From positions 1 to 49,933 of the forward strand of contig JAIBAH010000020.1 in NCBI GenBank assembly GCA_019695295.1: 49,933 nucleotides of DNA. Direction: 5' to 3'. Below, one piece after another: positions 23,787 to 34,000 of the stretch (its first letter is position 1; the number at the start of each line of letters is the position of its first letter). The DNA comes from Bacteroidia bacterium. Lineage in GTDB: Bacteria; Bacteroidota; Bacteroidia; J057. The translations under genes were made by a program, and so were the position numbers. The notes under the pieces are model-generated. The model did not search any database. It was not told the DNA's origin and saw only the letters and a list, made by a program, of their open reading frames with translations.

Positions 23787-26700
23787 TTATTTAAATTTTA
23801 CATTTACTTCCTGTTCGTCATCCTGAATCCATTTATCCGTTTTATCTCTGGAAATACTGTAGATTTTTCCGGCAGGAATATTGCCTGAATTTTCAAAGCG
23901 GATGAGTTTATCCGGTTTATTGCCAATCGAAATCGTAGCAGAAGGAGGCATTAACTGATATACTTTCAGATTATCAAAATCCGCTTTGGCATTACCCGTT
24001 CTGAATGAAATGAAATTTCCTCCTCCCGAAATGAGCGGGTTTGTATCTTTCCAGGAAAGGACTTTCTGGTTATTAATCCAGACAGTGATGAGGCCTGTGG
24101 CAGATTCCAGCACGATTTTCATATCATACCATTTTCCGTTTTCCATGCTGAAATTGGCGGAGCCTCCTGCTTTGAGTTCAGTGCCCGTTGAACGGTACAC
24201 CTCCAGTTTGTCAGCCATCCTGGGGTCTTCATACTGACGCATCCATACAAGATAGGATTCCCCCCGGTTAGGAAGCGTCCCGTCTGAAGAATAGATATGC
24301 AATCCGAAACGGCGGTTATCTCCTTTGGAAACCAGCTTTGTGCGGAAATGATAAAGGTAAGTTCCCCCTTTTTTCTGGTTTACAGGCAATGCAAGATTTC
24401 CATTAATGGCATTTTCATCCGTCTGACTGAGGCTTCCTTTTTCAGGCACCCATGTTCCGTTTTTTCGAATCCATTTTTCATATAACGTACCCGTCTCAAA
24501 CTCATCCATCGCAAACCCCGCACTTTCATTGGCGTATCTTCCTTTTCCGTTATAGTCCCCTACAAGATAAAATGTCTGAAGAATATTGCCTCCGCCGGGT
24601 GCTCTTAGTGTAAAGTCCTGAGAAATATAGGTTGTATTACCCCCACCAGTATTACTACCACCAGTATTACCCCCACCAGTATTACCCCCACCGGTATTAC
24701 CCCCACCAGTATTACCGCTGCCAAATACAATCACTGTGGAAACGGCGGCTTCTTTTGACCACTGATTTCCTTTATCCAGGACAAGCGAATGAACTCTTGC
24801 TGCAGGAACTTTTGAGCTAAGGCTTGCCACTCTGAAGTCTTTGTCCGCTTCTTTCCCGACTTTCACCTCTACAGAATTGGAGCGGCTTCTGTATATTTTG
24901 AGATTATCAAACTCTGCCATACTTCCACCTGTACGGAAAGAAATTCCTTTTCCGGATTTAAGCGGAGCGGGGTCTGTCCATGTATTCATCAGCTTATTAT
25001 TGAGGAAGACCGTGATTTTGCCATCGGAAGGAGAATACATGACCTTGATATTATAGGCCTTATTGCTTTCAAATTTTACGATTGCGCTATTTTTCATCTC
25101 GAATTTTCCGGTACTACCATCTGTTTTATAAATTTCGATTTTATCTTCTTTGTCGGTATCTCTTGCCCAGATAAAATAAGAATTCCCTCTGTTTTCCTTT
25201 TCGGGGTCATCAGAGAAAAAATGGAACCCGCAGCGTTTATTGGCAGAGTTACCGGTAGTACGGGCATCCCATTCATATAAATAACCGCTGTTTTCGTTCT
25301 GAATTACGTAGGAAGCAATATTGGCGTTATCGGCACTTGCGTCATTTTGAGTGAGCAAACCTTTTTTGGTGTCCCATTTACCCTTTACCGGCTTCCACTC
25401 GCTACTCAGGCCTTTTTCAAAATCGTCATAGTAAAACCCTCTTCCTGTATTTCCTTTCCAGTTTTCTTTTCCTCTGTTTTCAGCTATCAGATAAAACTGC
25501 TGCCCGATTCCTTTGCCACTTTTATCGGTGTCCTCAAAGGTAATGCTTCCATCCGCAGAATAAGTAGGCTTTACGCCGGGTTTGGTTACCGGTGCATTTT
25601 CAGGGTAAGTGATTTTGACCTCAAAGTTGCCTATTACCGGAGTATTTCCGCTACCGGTATTCCCACCACCACTATTTCCTCCACTGTTGTTTCCTCCGCC
25701 GGCATTTCCACCACTGTTGTTTCCACCACCCGTATTTCCACTCCCATTGTTTCCCCCACCGGCATTTCCACCACTGTTTCCGCCTGTTGTCGTATTATTA
25801 TTACTTACGATAATTCCACCGTTGCCTGTACCATTTCCGCCGATAGTTTCCCAGCTGGAGGTCCATCCTTTACCCTGCGTTTTACTGTCGGATGTGAAAT
25901 GAATCGTAAGGGCATTTCCGGTAGAGGTAAACTCTTTTTTGTCGGGATTACTTCCGGAGATTTCACCCAGCTTTTTGGCATTGCGGCTATCTCCGTCATA
26001 CAATGTGATTACATCGGTGGATTCTGTATCAAAGGATCCAAATTTAATTTTTACTTTTCCTCCATTAGCAGGAAGAATGCGGTAGGCATAATCCTCCTTC
26101 GCTGCGTAACCGTTGGCACTCCCTCCGGAGTCAAAGAATTTGCCGTTGTTAAGCGTTGTCGTATAAACGGAAGCGGCACCGGATTTACTCACAGCAGGAG
26201 TGGTAAAATTCCCGGACTCAGCGGCAGAAGTATCTTTACCCACCAGTGCTTTTACCCGGTACTGATATTTTTTCCCTGAGGTAAGCCCGGCTACTTCCAT
26301 CCCTTTTTCACCGGTCTCGTACATTACCCACTTCTCTTCAAGGGTATTTTTAATGTACACAAAATATTTGTCTGCACCGGGGTGTTTCCACGTAATTGCT
26401 GCACCCATCGGATAAATATTTTTGGAGTCAATATCCTCTACCGGAAGCGCAGCCACAGCGGCATTATTTGCGGCATAAGCAATCACAAATCCCCCCTGAT
26501 TAACCTGACAGTCGGAGATAAATTCCATATACACATTTCCGCCTTTTACGGTGATTTTTTGGGGAAGCGTTTTTCCGGAATATCTGCCGATAAACTCTCC
26601 GTCCGGGGTTTTTCCCTGATAGATATCAATATAATCATAGGGCTTACCCGGTTCAGCTTCGAGGTCCATTTCCTGAAAAGTAAGGGTAACAGAAGTAGCA

Positions 26701-28022
26701 CCCGGAGGCTGAATGAAATACCCGATTCTTTGCTGACTACCATAATTTTCGTTTTTGCCCCCATCATCCACCACTTCGCCGGAAGGGCTGTTGAGCATAA
26801 TTCTTTTTTCGGGCAGAAACCCATTCACGAGGCGGTAAAAACGATCCCAGTCCCAGTCTTTTCCCGGGTCAATATGGTCATTTTCAGGAAAATGCTGATG
26901 TCCTTTGATTTTACGGCAGGCATTTCCCAGCGTGAGTTTTCCGGAAGTTCCTTTACCTGAATACATTTTCAGCGGGTCAATTCCTCTCCGTGCACAGATA
27001 TCTTTTACCAGTGCGGCAGAGCTTTCGTACATCGCTGTAGTGTACCAGGTGCCTCCATCTTCGATAAACCCTTCGTGTTCGATTCCGATTGCTTTATCGT
27101 TGTCAGACCTTACATGATACGCCTTATCTTCCTCACAGACCATCTGAGTAATCTGACCATCAAAAGCACGGATAGCGTAATGAGCCGAAACCCTTGCTGC
27201 AGGATTTTTAAACCAGGAGATGCAACTTGCATAAGAACCCTGAATTGTATGAATTGTAATATACTCAATCTTAGCACTTCCCCGGCTACCGTAGTTACTC
27301 CGGTGTGCGGGGTTCCATATTGCCCCTTCAAAGTCGGTTTGACTTTTACTGCCGGAACATCCTTCCGCACTTCTTTCCTCGAGGTATTGACTTCCATCCA
27401 CGGAACGCACTTCGTTTTTGTTGACAGATACAGAACGGGCACTCAGTACTGACGCTTTATTTTTTCCGAAAATTTCCTCATAGTCAAATCCTCCGAGACT
27501 TCTTCCGCTTTTTTCCACCTGCTTTAAAACTGCGTAAAACTGCTGGTCTTTGGCGTATTCTGCCACTACAGAGCCATCATCCGGAATTTCACTCAGGGAT
27601 AAAAGCACATCCTGCTGCTCTTCCACTCCTCTGGAAGTCATATTTTGTTGCTGCTGCATAGTAGCATAGGCTTTGGCGTAAGCAAGGATATTAATTCTCG
27701 GGCTTTTTTTGATTTCTTCTTCGGAGTATCCTGATAATTTTGCTACAGATTTGAGGTTTTCCTTGAAATATCCTTTTCCGTTATCTACCAGTCCCATTAC
27801 CCCGTAAAAAGGAGGCATGCCTGAACAGGTAGATACATTGGGGTCAGGGACTAAGTGATGCATACGCGTATTGGTATAGGCTACTGATTCCAGTAATCCG
27901 AGAGGGATTGTAGGGTTCAGACGATAGGCCTCCTCAAAATATTCCGAGTAGTCCTTTTGAGCATAAGCGGTAGAAATAAAAAAGGATAGTATTATAATAA
28001 TTATAACCGATGGACTTCTCAT
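23787..28022 (-). CDS. Giant amidase_2 protein with CUB, FN3 and repeated beta modules
   Basis: A 1411-residue protein with signal peptide about 1-22. Residues about 25-180 resemble a lysozyme/peptidase-associated helical domain. The N-acetylmuramoyl-L-alanine amidase domain spans about 235-400 (zinc ligands plausible in ITIHTIQG, KGHQHFPENDHIDPG; catalytic Glu in GIEHEG). CUB 1 is at about 410-515, FN3 at about 525-610, CUB 2 at about 620-735, a GGN-rich linker at about 735-795, module A at about 815-1100, a second GGN linker at about 1100-1130, and module B at about 1140-1411. Modules A and B are homologous to the chitinase-like protein's module. There is no type A sorting domain at the end (it stops ...EVNVKFK), so its final location is unclear. 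Probably cleaves peptidoglycan stems. Confidence 0.85.
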   Translation of the reverse strand: MRSPSVIIIIILSFFISTAYAQKDYSEYFEEAYRLNPTIPLGLLESVAYTNTRMHHLVPDPNVSTCSGMPPFYGVMGLVDNGKGYFKENLKSVAKLSGYSEEEIKKSPRINILAYAKAYATMQQQQNMTSRGVEEQQDVLLSLSEIPDDGSVVAEYAKDQQFYAVLKQVEKSGRSLGGFDYEEIFGKNKASVLSARSVSVNKNEVRSVDGSQYLEERSAEGCSGSKSQTDFEGAIWNPAHRSNYGSRGSAKIEYITIHTIQGSYASCISWFKNPAARVSAHYAIRAFDGQITQMVCEEDKAYHVRSDNDKAIGIEHEGFIEDGGTWYTTAMYESSAALVKDICARRGIDPLKMYSGKGTSGKLTLGNACRKIKGHQHFPENDHIDPGKDWDWDRFYRLVNGFLPEKRIMLNSPSGEVVDDGGKNENYGSQQRIGYFIQPPGATSVTLTFQEMDLEAEPGKPYDYIDIYQGKTPDGEFIGRYSGKTLPQKITVKGGNVYMEFISDCQVNQGGFVIAYAANNAAVAALPVEDIDSKNIYPMGAAITWKHPGADKYFVYIKNTLEEKWVMYETGEKGMEVAGLTSGKKYQYRVKALVGKDTSAAESGNFTTPAVSKSGAASVYTTTLNNGKFFDSGGSANGYAAKEDYAYRILPANGGKVKIKFGSFDTESTDVITLYDGDSRNAKKLGEISGSNPDKKEFTSTGNALTIHFTSDSKTQGKGWTSSWETIGGNGTGNGGIIVSNNNTTTGGNSGGNAGGGNNGSGNTGGGNNSGGNAGGGNNSGGNSGGGNTGSGNTPVIGNFEVKITYPENAPVTKPGVKPTYSADGSITFEDTDKSGKGIGQQFYLIAENRGKENWKGNTGRGFYYDDFEKGLSSEWKPVKGKWDTKKGLLTQNDASADNANIASYVIQNENSGYLYEWDARTTGNSANKRCGFHFFSDDPEKENRGNSYFIWARDTDKEDKIEIYKTDGSTGKFEMKNSAIVKFESNKAYNIKVMYSPSDGKITVFLNNKLMNTWTDPAPLKSGKGISFRTGGSMAEFDNLKIYRSRSNSVEVKVGKEADKDFRVASLSSKVPAARVHSLVLDKGNQWSKEAAVSTVIVFGSGNTGGGNTGGGNTGGGNTGGSNTGGGNTTYISQDFTLRAPGGGNILQTFYLVGDYNGKGRYANESAGFAMDEFETGTLYEKWIRKNGTWVPEKGSLSQTDENAINGNLALPVNQKKGGTYLYHFRTKLVSKGDNRRFGLHIYSSDGTLPNRGESYLVWMRQYEDPRMADKLEVYRSTGTELKAGGSANFSMENGKWYDMKIVLESATGLITVWINNQKVLSWKDTNPLISGGGNFISFRTGNAKADFDNLKVYQLMPPSATISIGNKPDKLIRFENSGNIPAGKIYSISRDKTDKWIQDDEQEVNVKFK
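24636..24710 (-). repeat. 15-bp tandem repeat encoding a GGGNT linker
   Basis: Five consecutive 15-bp units (plus-strand unit ATTACCCCCACCAGT) differ by only one or two bases. They encode GGNTG-type residues between beta modules of the amidase protein. The near-identity suggests recent slippage, and unit number may vary among strains. Confidence 0.85.
25640..25830 (-). repeat. Longer GGN-rich linker repeat
   Basis: Irregular 12-15-bp units encode NGGGNTG/NSGGNAG-type sequence between the second CUB domain and module A. It is more diverged than the 24636-24710 array. It is a flexible spacer by composition. Confidence 0.75.
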
Positions 28023-28160
28023 ACAATTTTTTAATATAAATAAGTAAGATAGATTCTGATTTTTTCTTCAAAGATAAAGAAGAAATATTAAACTAAAACG
28101 TTTTTTGTAATAATCTGTTTTATAAACGCCTAAAAAAACCGATTATTAAAACATATTGTC

Positions 28161-28168
28161 TATATTTG
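28161..28168 (+). promoter_or_regulatory. Candidate -7 element for the glycosyltransferase gene
   Basis: TATATTTG, 43 bp before the ATG. No -33 TTG at the expected distance, so the call rests on the -7 box only. Confidence 0.45.
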
Positions 28169-28210
28169 TCTGATAAAAAGGTAAAAATCTTTTCGTAAAA
28201 TTTCTGTTAT

Positions 28211-29302
28211 ATGAAAATACTCGTTGCTCCGATGGACTGGGGGTTGGGGCATGCTTCGCGTTGTGTGCCGCTGATACAGGCACTGCAAAAAAACGGGGCA
28301 GAGGTCGTTTTGGCGGGAGAGGGGAGGTCAGGACACTACCTGCAACAGGTGTTTCCCGATTTAAAATATTATCCGCTTCCTCCCTACAATATTCGTTATA
28401 CCGATTCCACCTGGCTGATTCCCTATTTGTGTATGCAGATTCCGGGACTTATGCTTACTTTCCGGAAGGAGAAACAGGAAGTGGATAGCATTATAAAAAA
28501 AGAAAACATAAACGCTGTGATTTCGGATAACCGGTATGGCGTTTATTCTGAAAAAATTCCTTCCGTTTTTATTACCCATCAGATTGCGCCGATAGCTCCC
28601 TTCCGCTCCGTAGGGTACAGGATTCACCTCGCCTTTATGGGAAAATTTACTCATGTCTGGGTTCCCGATTTTGAATCCCCTCCTTTTCTTTCAGGAGGAT
28701 TATCCCATGATTATCCGCTTCCTCCTCACGCCCGGTTTATAGGTTCGCTTTCCAGATTTACTTCGTATGCCGCACCGGTAAAGCCCGAAAGCCAAACTCC
28801 CTGTTCCTTTGATATTGTAGCAGTTTTATCCGGAGTGGAGCCTCAGAGAACCATTCTGGAAAAACTACTGATAGAGAAATTCAAGGCTTTCCCCGACAAA
28901 AAAACGTGCATTATTCAGGGGAAATCGGAAATATCTGAATCCAGAACTGAAAGTAATGTATATATCCGGTCTTTTGCGGATAATGAAATGCTTTACGGCA
29001 TACTGAAAAACAGTAAAGTGGTGATTTCACGCGGAGGTTATAGCAGTCTGATGGATTTTGCCGCACTGGGAATAGAGAAAGTCATCCTGATTCCTACCCC
29101 CGGCCAGACAGAGCAGGAATATCTTGCAAAATATTTTCAAAAAAATAATGTGGCGGTCTGTACTTCTCAGGCGGAGATGAATCTGGCAAAAGCCCTGGTT
29201 GAGGTAGAAAACTGTACCGGATTTCCACAAAGAGAAAACGGAGCGTTAACTCAGTTTCTGAGCCGGTGGCTATCGGAAATCAGTACCGGAAAATCACGGT
29301 AG
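28211..29302 (+). CDS. MurG-like (GT28-type) glycosyltransferase
   Basis: A 363-residue protein with a GT-B fold. N-terminal MDWGLGHASRCVPLIQAL and AGEGRSGHYLQQ resemble the acceptor domain. The C-terminal SRGGYSSLMDFAALGIEKVILIPTPGQTEQEYLA is the classic nucleotide-sugar-binding segment of MurG/UGT-type enzymes. Bacteroidota carry many such paralogues, and the acceptor cannot be predicted. The reading frame runs 9 bp into the tail of the opposite-strand gene. Confidence 0.8.
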   Translation: MKILVAPMDWGLGHASRCVPLIQALQKNGAEVVLAGEGRSGHYLQQVFPDLKYYPLPPYNIRYTDSTWLIPYLCMQIPGLMLTFRKEKQEVDSIIKKENINAVISDNRYGVYSEKIPSVFITHQIAPIAPFRSVGYRIHLAFMGKFTHVWVPDFESPPFLSGGLSHDYPLPPHARFIGSLSRFTSYAAPVKPESQTPCSFDIVAVLSGVEPQRTILEKLLIEKFKAFPDKKTCIIQGKSEISESRTESNVYIRSFADNEMLYGILKNSKVVISRGGYSSLMDFAALGIEKVILIPTPGQTEQEYLAKYFQKNNVAVCTSQAEMNLAKALVEVENCTGFPQRENGALTQFLSRWLSEISTGKSR

Positions 29303-30745
29303 CTTCTCTTCCATCCATAAATCCAGCCGGATAAGTTCAAAGTCTGTCTTTTTAAAAGCGTGGGAAGCGTGAAACTGTTTGAGATTTTCGAGTACCGGAA
29401 GCAGAGATTTACGGGCTATTTCAAAATCGTATCCCGTTTTATGCCACTTTTGCAGTAACTTATACAATAGCTCCATTCTGAAAAACTCCTGTTCTTTGGG
29501 TAGCTTTTGCATAAAAGGACGGATATTCTGAATTTTAGAATCAAGGGTATCCAGCAGGCGCAATTCAAAGAGAAGCATCATCTCCAGCATTCGGATATAG
29601 ATATTTTTGCCGTATTTATCGGAAAGCAGAATAGATACTTCATTCAGCTGACGAAGCGAGGTTTTATACTCTTTTTTCTGAAAGAAAACACAGGCAGCAA
29701 AATAATTCCATTGGGCGTTCAGCATTTTGGATGCAAAAATCTGAGGATGTTTTAATGCTTTTGCGATAAGCTCAGTCGCTTTATTATAATCATTTTTATA
29801 AAAGGCAATCCGGAAAAGTACTTCCATTGAAACAAGATAATTCATTTCCTCCGGAGAAAAAAGAGAAAGAGCCATTTCTATATTTTTTTCAGACTCATCC
29901 ATTTTTTCCAGCTGTAAGGCCACCTGAGCAATTTGAATATAGGCGTTGGCCAGTCTTGGCTTGGTATAATAGGCAGGATTTTCCTGTACTAAAGCCAGAT
30001 ACTGCCTGTTGAAAAGGTAGGCCTGCTGATAATCCCCGATGGTTTGTAAATAATAAATCTCACTCAGGTAGTGCGCATTTTGTACAAGCGGATGCCGGGT
30101 TTCCTGCGCAATTTCCCCAATGATGTCAATTTTACTCCTTACGATTTTCAGTTCATCATGAGAAAGGGATTTATTTAAAAGGAGGTTGGAAGTAAAATAA
30201 TGAAGCGTAAGCGCTTTGTTGATTTCCGCACTTGTATTATTCAGGGATAAAATATACTCAGACTGAATCCCGTAATTGTCAGAAGAGGCCCGTACATTTT
30301 CATACCGGTATCTGAGAAAGTCAGCCTGAAAAAGCTCCTGATATAAATTATATCGCTTTGCCGTAGAAATACACTGAAGCAGCAGATTTCTACCGGCTTT
30401 GTAAGCCCCCCTTCCGAGCATGATTTCGGCCTGCAGTAATTTTTTTTTCAGTTGCAGTTGCTGATTGATAATTTCGGCTCCGTAGCCCGTCAGACTTTTA
30501 TCATTAAGGATGACATTTTCCAGGATTTTTTTTAATCTTGCTTTAGTAACCCGAAAAGTATTGTCGGCCGCTTTATTATAAATTTTTTGAGCATAAAAAT
30601 CCTCTTCTTTTTCCGGATACTGTGTAACCAATTCAAATAGTAACCCTACTTTTTCATACTCAAAAACAGCGGTTCCAAATAGCTGTTTTAATTGTCTAAT
30701 TTCCTGATTATTAAGTTTTTTATATATGTCGTAAATGAGCTCCAT
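29294..30745 (-). CDS. TPR-like helical-repeat protein of unknown function
   Basis: A 483-residue, almost wholly helical protein with no signal peptide. Repeated helix pairs (for example AQWNYFAACVFFQKKEYKTSLRQL and RLANAYIQIAQVALQLEKMDESEKNIEMAL) have TPR-like spacing. No catalytic motif is seen. Similar cytosolic proteins occur widely in Bacteroidota without assigned roles. It converges on the glycosyltransferase gene, sharing 9 bp of 3' sequence. Confidence 0.7.
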   Translation of the reverse strand: MELIYDIYKKLNNQEIRQLKQLFGTAVFEYEKVGLLFELVTQYPEKEEDFYAQKIYNKAADNTFRVTKARLKKILENVILNDKSLTGYGAEIINQQLQLKKKLLQAEIMLGRGAYKAGRNLLLQCISTAKRYNLYQELFQADFLRYRYENVRASSDNYGIQSEYILSLNNTSAEINKALTLHYFTSNLLLNKSLSHDELKIVRSKIDIIGEIAQETRHPLVQNAHYLSEIYYLQTIGDYQQAYLFNRQYLALVQENPAYYTKPRLANAYIQIAQVALQLEKMDESEKNIEMALSLFSPEEMNYLVSMEVLFRIAFYKNDYNKATELIAKALKHPQIFASKMLNAQWNYFAACVFFQKKEYKTSLRQLNEVSILLSDKYGKNIYIRMLEMMLLFELRLLDTLDSKIQNIRPFMQKLPKEQEFFRMELLYKLLQKWHKTGYDFEIARKSLLPVLENLKQFHASHAFKKTDFELIRLDLWMEEKLP

Positions 30746-30940
30746 CTGACTGTAAAGATTAAATATATTTAATATCCGGTGTAAAAATAAATAAAAATTT
30801 ATGTAATTAAAATTTAATTTCCGTATTTGCGGCCTTTAATTTTGTATTAGTTTTGAAATTGAAAAATAAGCCTGAATGAAAAGATTGCTTTATTACATAC
30901 CTTTTTATGTAGTAATCAAAAATATTCTTTCTCTAAATGC

Positions 30941-30970
30941 TTGATTATTAGAAATAATTTCTAAACTTTG
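30941..30970 (+). promoter_or_regulatory. Promoter of the TonB/T9SS/PorV operon with palindromic operator
   Basis: TTG at 30941-30943 and TAAACTTTG at 30962-30970 approximate the -33/-7 elements (one extra base in the -7 box). Between and partly over them, 30948-30964 is the perfect palindrome TTAGAAATAATTTCTAA (8+1+8). It has the layout of a PerR/Fur-type operator but not their exact consensus. The 30746-31055 interval between divergent genes otherwise shows only AT-rich DNA. Confidence 0.5.
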
Positions 30971-31055
30971 CAAAATTAGAAAGAAAAAATTTGGAGTAAT
31001 TCAACTTCATTTAGTATTTTTCGCCAATTTTACACCAAAACAATTTAGCCTATCG

Positions 31056-34000
31056 ATGAATATGCTACGAAAAATCAGTTTTATTGTGTTTTTCTTTACC
31101 GTTCTTGTATCCATTGCCGTGGGGCAGGATGGTAAAATTTCGGGACGTGTGTACGACGATAAGGGGAATCCCGTTCAGTACCCCACTGTCTCTCTCTTAA
31201 GAGGGGAGGAAGTGGTAAATGGTGCTTACGGAGATGACCAGGGATTCTACAGTATTCAGCCTGTGGATCCCGGAACCTATACCGTACAAGCAGACATTCT
31301 TGGGGGAACAATCAAAATCGAAAACGTATCTGTTGCCTCAGGTCAAACAAGGGATTTGGACATTCGCCTCCCTTCAGGGCAGCAAATGAGAACCGATTCC
31401 GTAATCATTGTTTCATTCCGTATTCCGGTTTTTGAAAAAGACCCGGGTGCTCAGGGAACAATCGTGGACGGAAAGCAGGTAAGAAACAGGGGCTCACGTA
31501 ATATCAATGCGATAGCTTCTACTACTCCGGGGGTATTCCAGTCGGATGAGGGAGACAATTCTCTTTCATTCAGGGGAGCACGCGAAGGAGGTACAATGTA
31601 TATAGTGGACGGGGTGAAAGTAAGGGGCTCCCCTAATCTTCCTCAGTCTGCTATCGGACAAATGCAGATTATTACAGGGGGTACACCTTCTGAGTACGGA
31701 GACTTTACGGGAGGGGTAGTTTCGATTACTACCGCCAATCCCGCAAACAAACTTTCCGGAGGGCTTGAACTTGTGACCAGTGAGTTGCTCGATGCTTATG
31801 GCAGAAACCTCGCAGGGGTAAATATTACCGGTCCGCTTATCAAAAAAACCATCACTGACCCTGAGCGTCCTGAACTTAGCTACAAACGCTCTGTCGTGGG
31901 CTTTTTCCTCAGCGGGGAGTATGACTACAATCGCGATGCTGACCCGGCCTATTTCGGCCTTTACAAACTGGATCCGGATAAACTGGCTGACCTTCAGGCA
32001 AATCCTATGATTTACAACCCTTCTCTTACTACATTTGTAAATACAGGAAACTACCTGAAAGGCTCGGATTTGATTCCGGTAAAAGCCAAAGCATATAATC
32101 AGGATGTAAATATCAGAGGGCTTGCCCGTATTGATATTCAGCCTGCTGACAATATCTCTATTAAATTAGGAGGTTCTGCTGAATTATTTAACAGTAATGC
32201 CGGTACATGGAGCTTAAGAAACATGTTGCTTTCCCCTAACCCGGGCGGAAGATATACCGGAGGTTCTTACAGAGCATACGCACGTTTCCAGCAATCCTTC
32301 AAAGGGGAAGCCAATGCTGCTTTGAAAAATTTCTTCTATACACTTCAGGCAGACTACTCTTTATTCCAAAGACAGTTTGAACACAGAACTTTTCAGGATA
32401 ATTTATGGGATTACGGGTTCATTGGAAAATTAACCTATGATAGGAATCCTGTATTCCGTTATATAGCTGACCCTATGGGAAGCCCTTACTCTTCCGGTCC
32501 TTACTGGGAAAATGTGGGATATGGTTTCTCTAACCTACAGTTTGACGGAACCGGAACCAACAATCAGGTGCTTGCCAATGCTAATCGCTATATCTTTGAT
32601 TACGTTGCCAATAATGGTATCTTCCTTCCTGATTTCGGAGTTACAATTAATGACCTTTCCAATCCTAACTTGTTGAGTTTCTTCAACGGATACAGAAATG
32701 GGGATGGTCCTGATCAGATTTATCAGATGTTCACAGGATTAGGTGCTCAGTATGGTACTTACCGTAACCGTAAACAGGAGCAATTCCGTCTTACAGGACA
32801 AGCTACAGCAGAAATCAAAAGACACAATCTGAAAATCGGATTTGAATTTGAACAAAGGGTGGAAAGAGACTATAATCTCGGCGCAAGTGCTATGTGGAAC
32901 TATGCTCGCCTTTACGCAAATCGTCAGCTTCAGGGGGTAAATCGGGATAATCCTACTTTCGTTACCAGAGATGGAGAATTTCAGGATACTATTATCTATC
33001 CTATCGCTTACGATGCTGCTTTACAAACACAGTTTGATAAAAAACTACGGGAAGCATTGGGTCAGCCAATGGACGGTACAAACTGGATTAATACAGATGC
33101 ACTCGATCCTCAGTTTTTTAATTCTAAGCCTTTAGGGTATTGGTTCACCGCTAGTGAAATGCTAAACAACGGTCAGGGATTTTTGGGAGGATATTACGGA
33201 TATACTTATGACGGAAAAATCGCAAAAAGAGTGGATCCTGCACAGTTCTTTACAGATACCCTGAACCGCCCTCAAAATGCGTTTTCTCCTACTTATATTT
33301 CTGCATTTATTCAGGATAAATTTGAGTTAGAAGACATTATCTTCAACCTTGGGGTACGTGTTGACCGTTTTGACGCAAATCAGCAGGTGTTAAAGGATAA
33401 TTATCTGTTGTATCCTGCTTACAGTGCCGCAGAAGCAGCAAATCGTGTAGGAGCATCTTTACCGTCATCTGTTAGTGCTGATTATATCCCTTACGTAGAT
33501 GATATTCAAAACCCTACCCGTATTATCGGATACAGAACAGGAGAAACTTGGTTTGACGCAAACGGAGCACCTACTTCTTCCTCTGCTATTGCCGCAGCAT
33601 CCGGCGGAAAACCGCTTCCGTATGTAAAAAGAACGGACAATGAGCCGGTGGGAATTGACGCATTTCAGGATTACGCACCGCAAACGGTTGTAATGCCTCG
33701 TATGTCGTTCTCTTTCCCGATTGCTGAAAACGCACTGTTTTTCGCTCACTACGATGTACTTGCTCAAAGACCGGGTCAGTTACTCTCCAATCAGTCTTCA
33801 TTCCTTGCAGGTCAGCTTTCAGATTATTTATACCTGAGAACGAACCCTACAATTGATATCATTAATCCGAATCTGAAGCCTGAGATTACTACTGACTACG
33901 AAGCGGGTTTCAGACAAAAAATCGGAACAAACTCCGCTATCTCTTTGTCTGCATACTATCGTGAAATGCGTAATATGATTCAGTATCGCCGCTATAATAA

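Noticed and set aside
24636-24710. Short tandem repeat as a possible CRISPR or origin iteron
   Set aside because: It is in frame within the amidase gene and encodes a GGGNT linker.
25347-26279. A 310-codon plus-strand frame opposite the amidase gene
   Set aside because: Its low-complexity STTVVSTT-type sequence is the complement of GGN-linker codons, and the minus-strand frame has clear domains.
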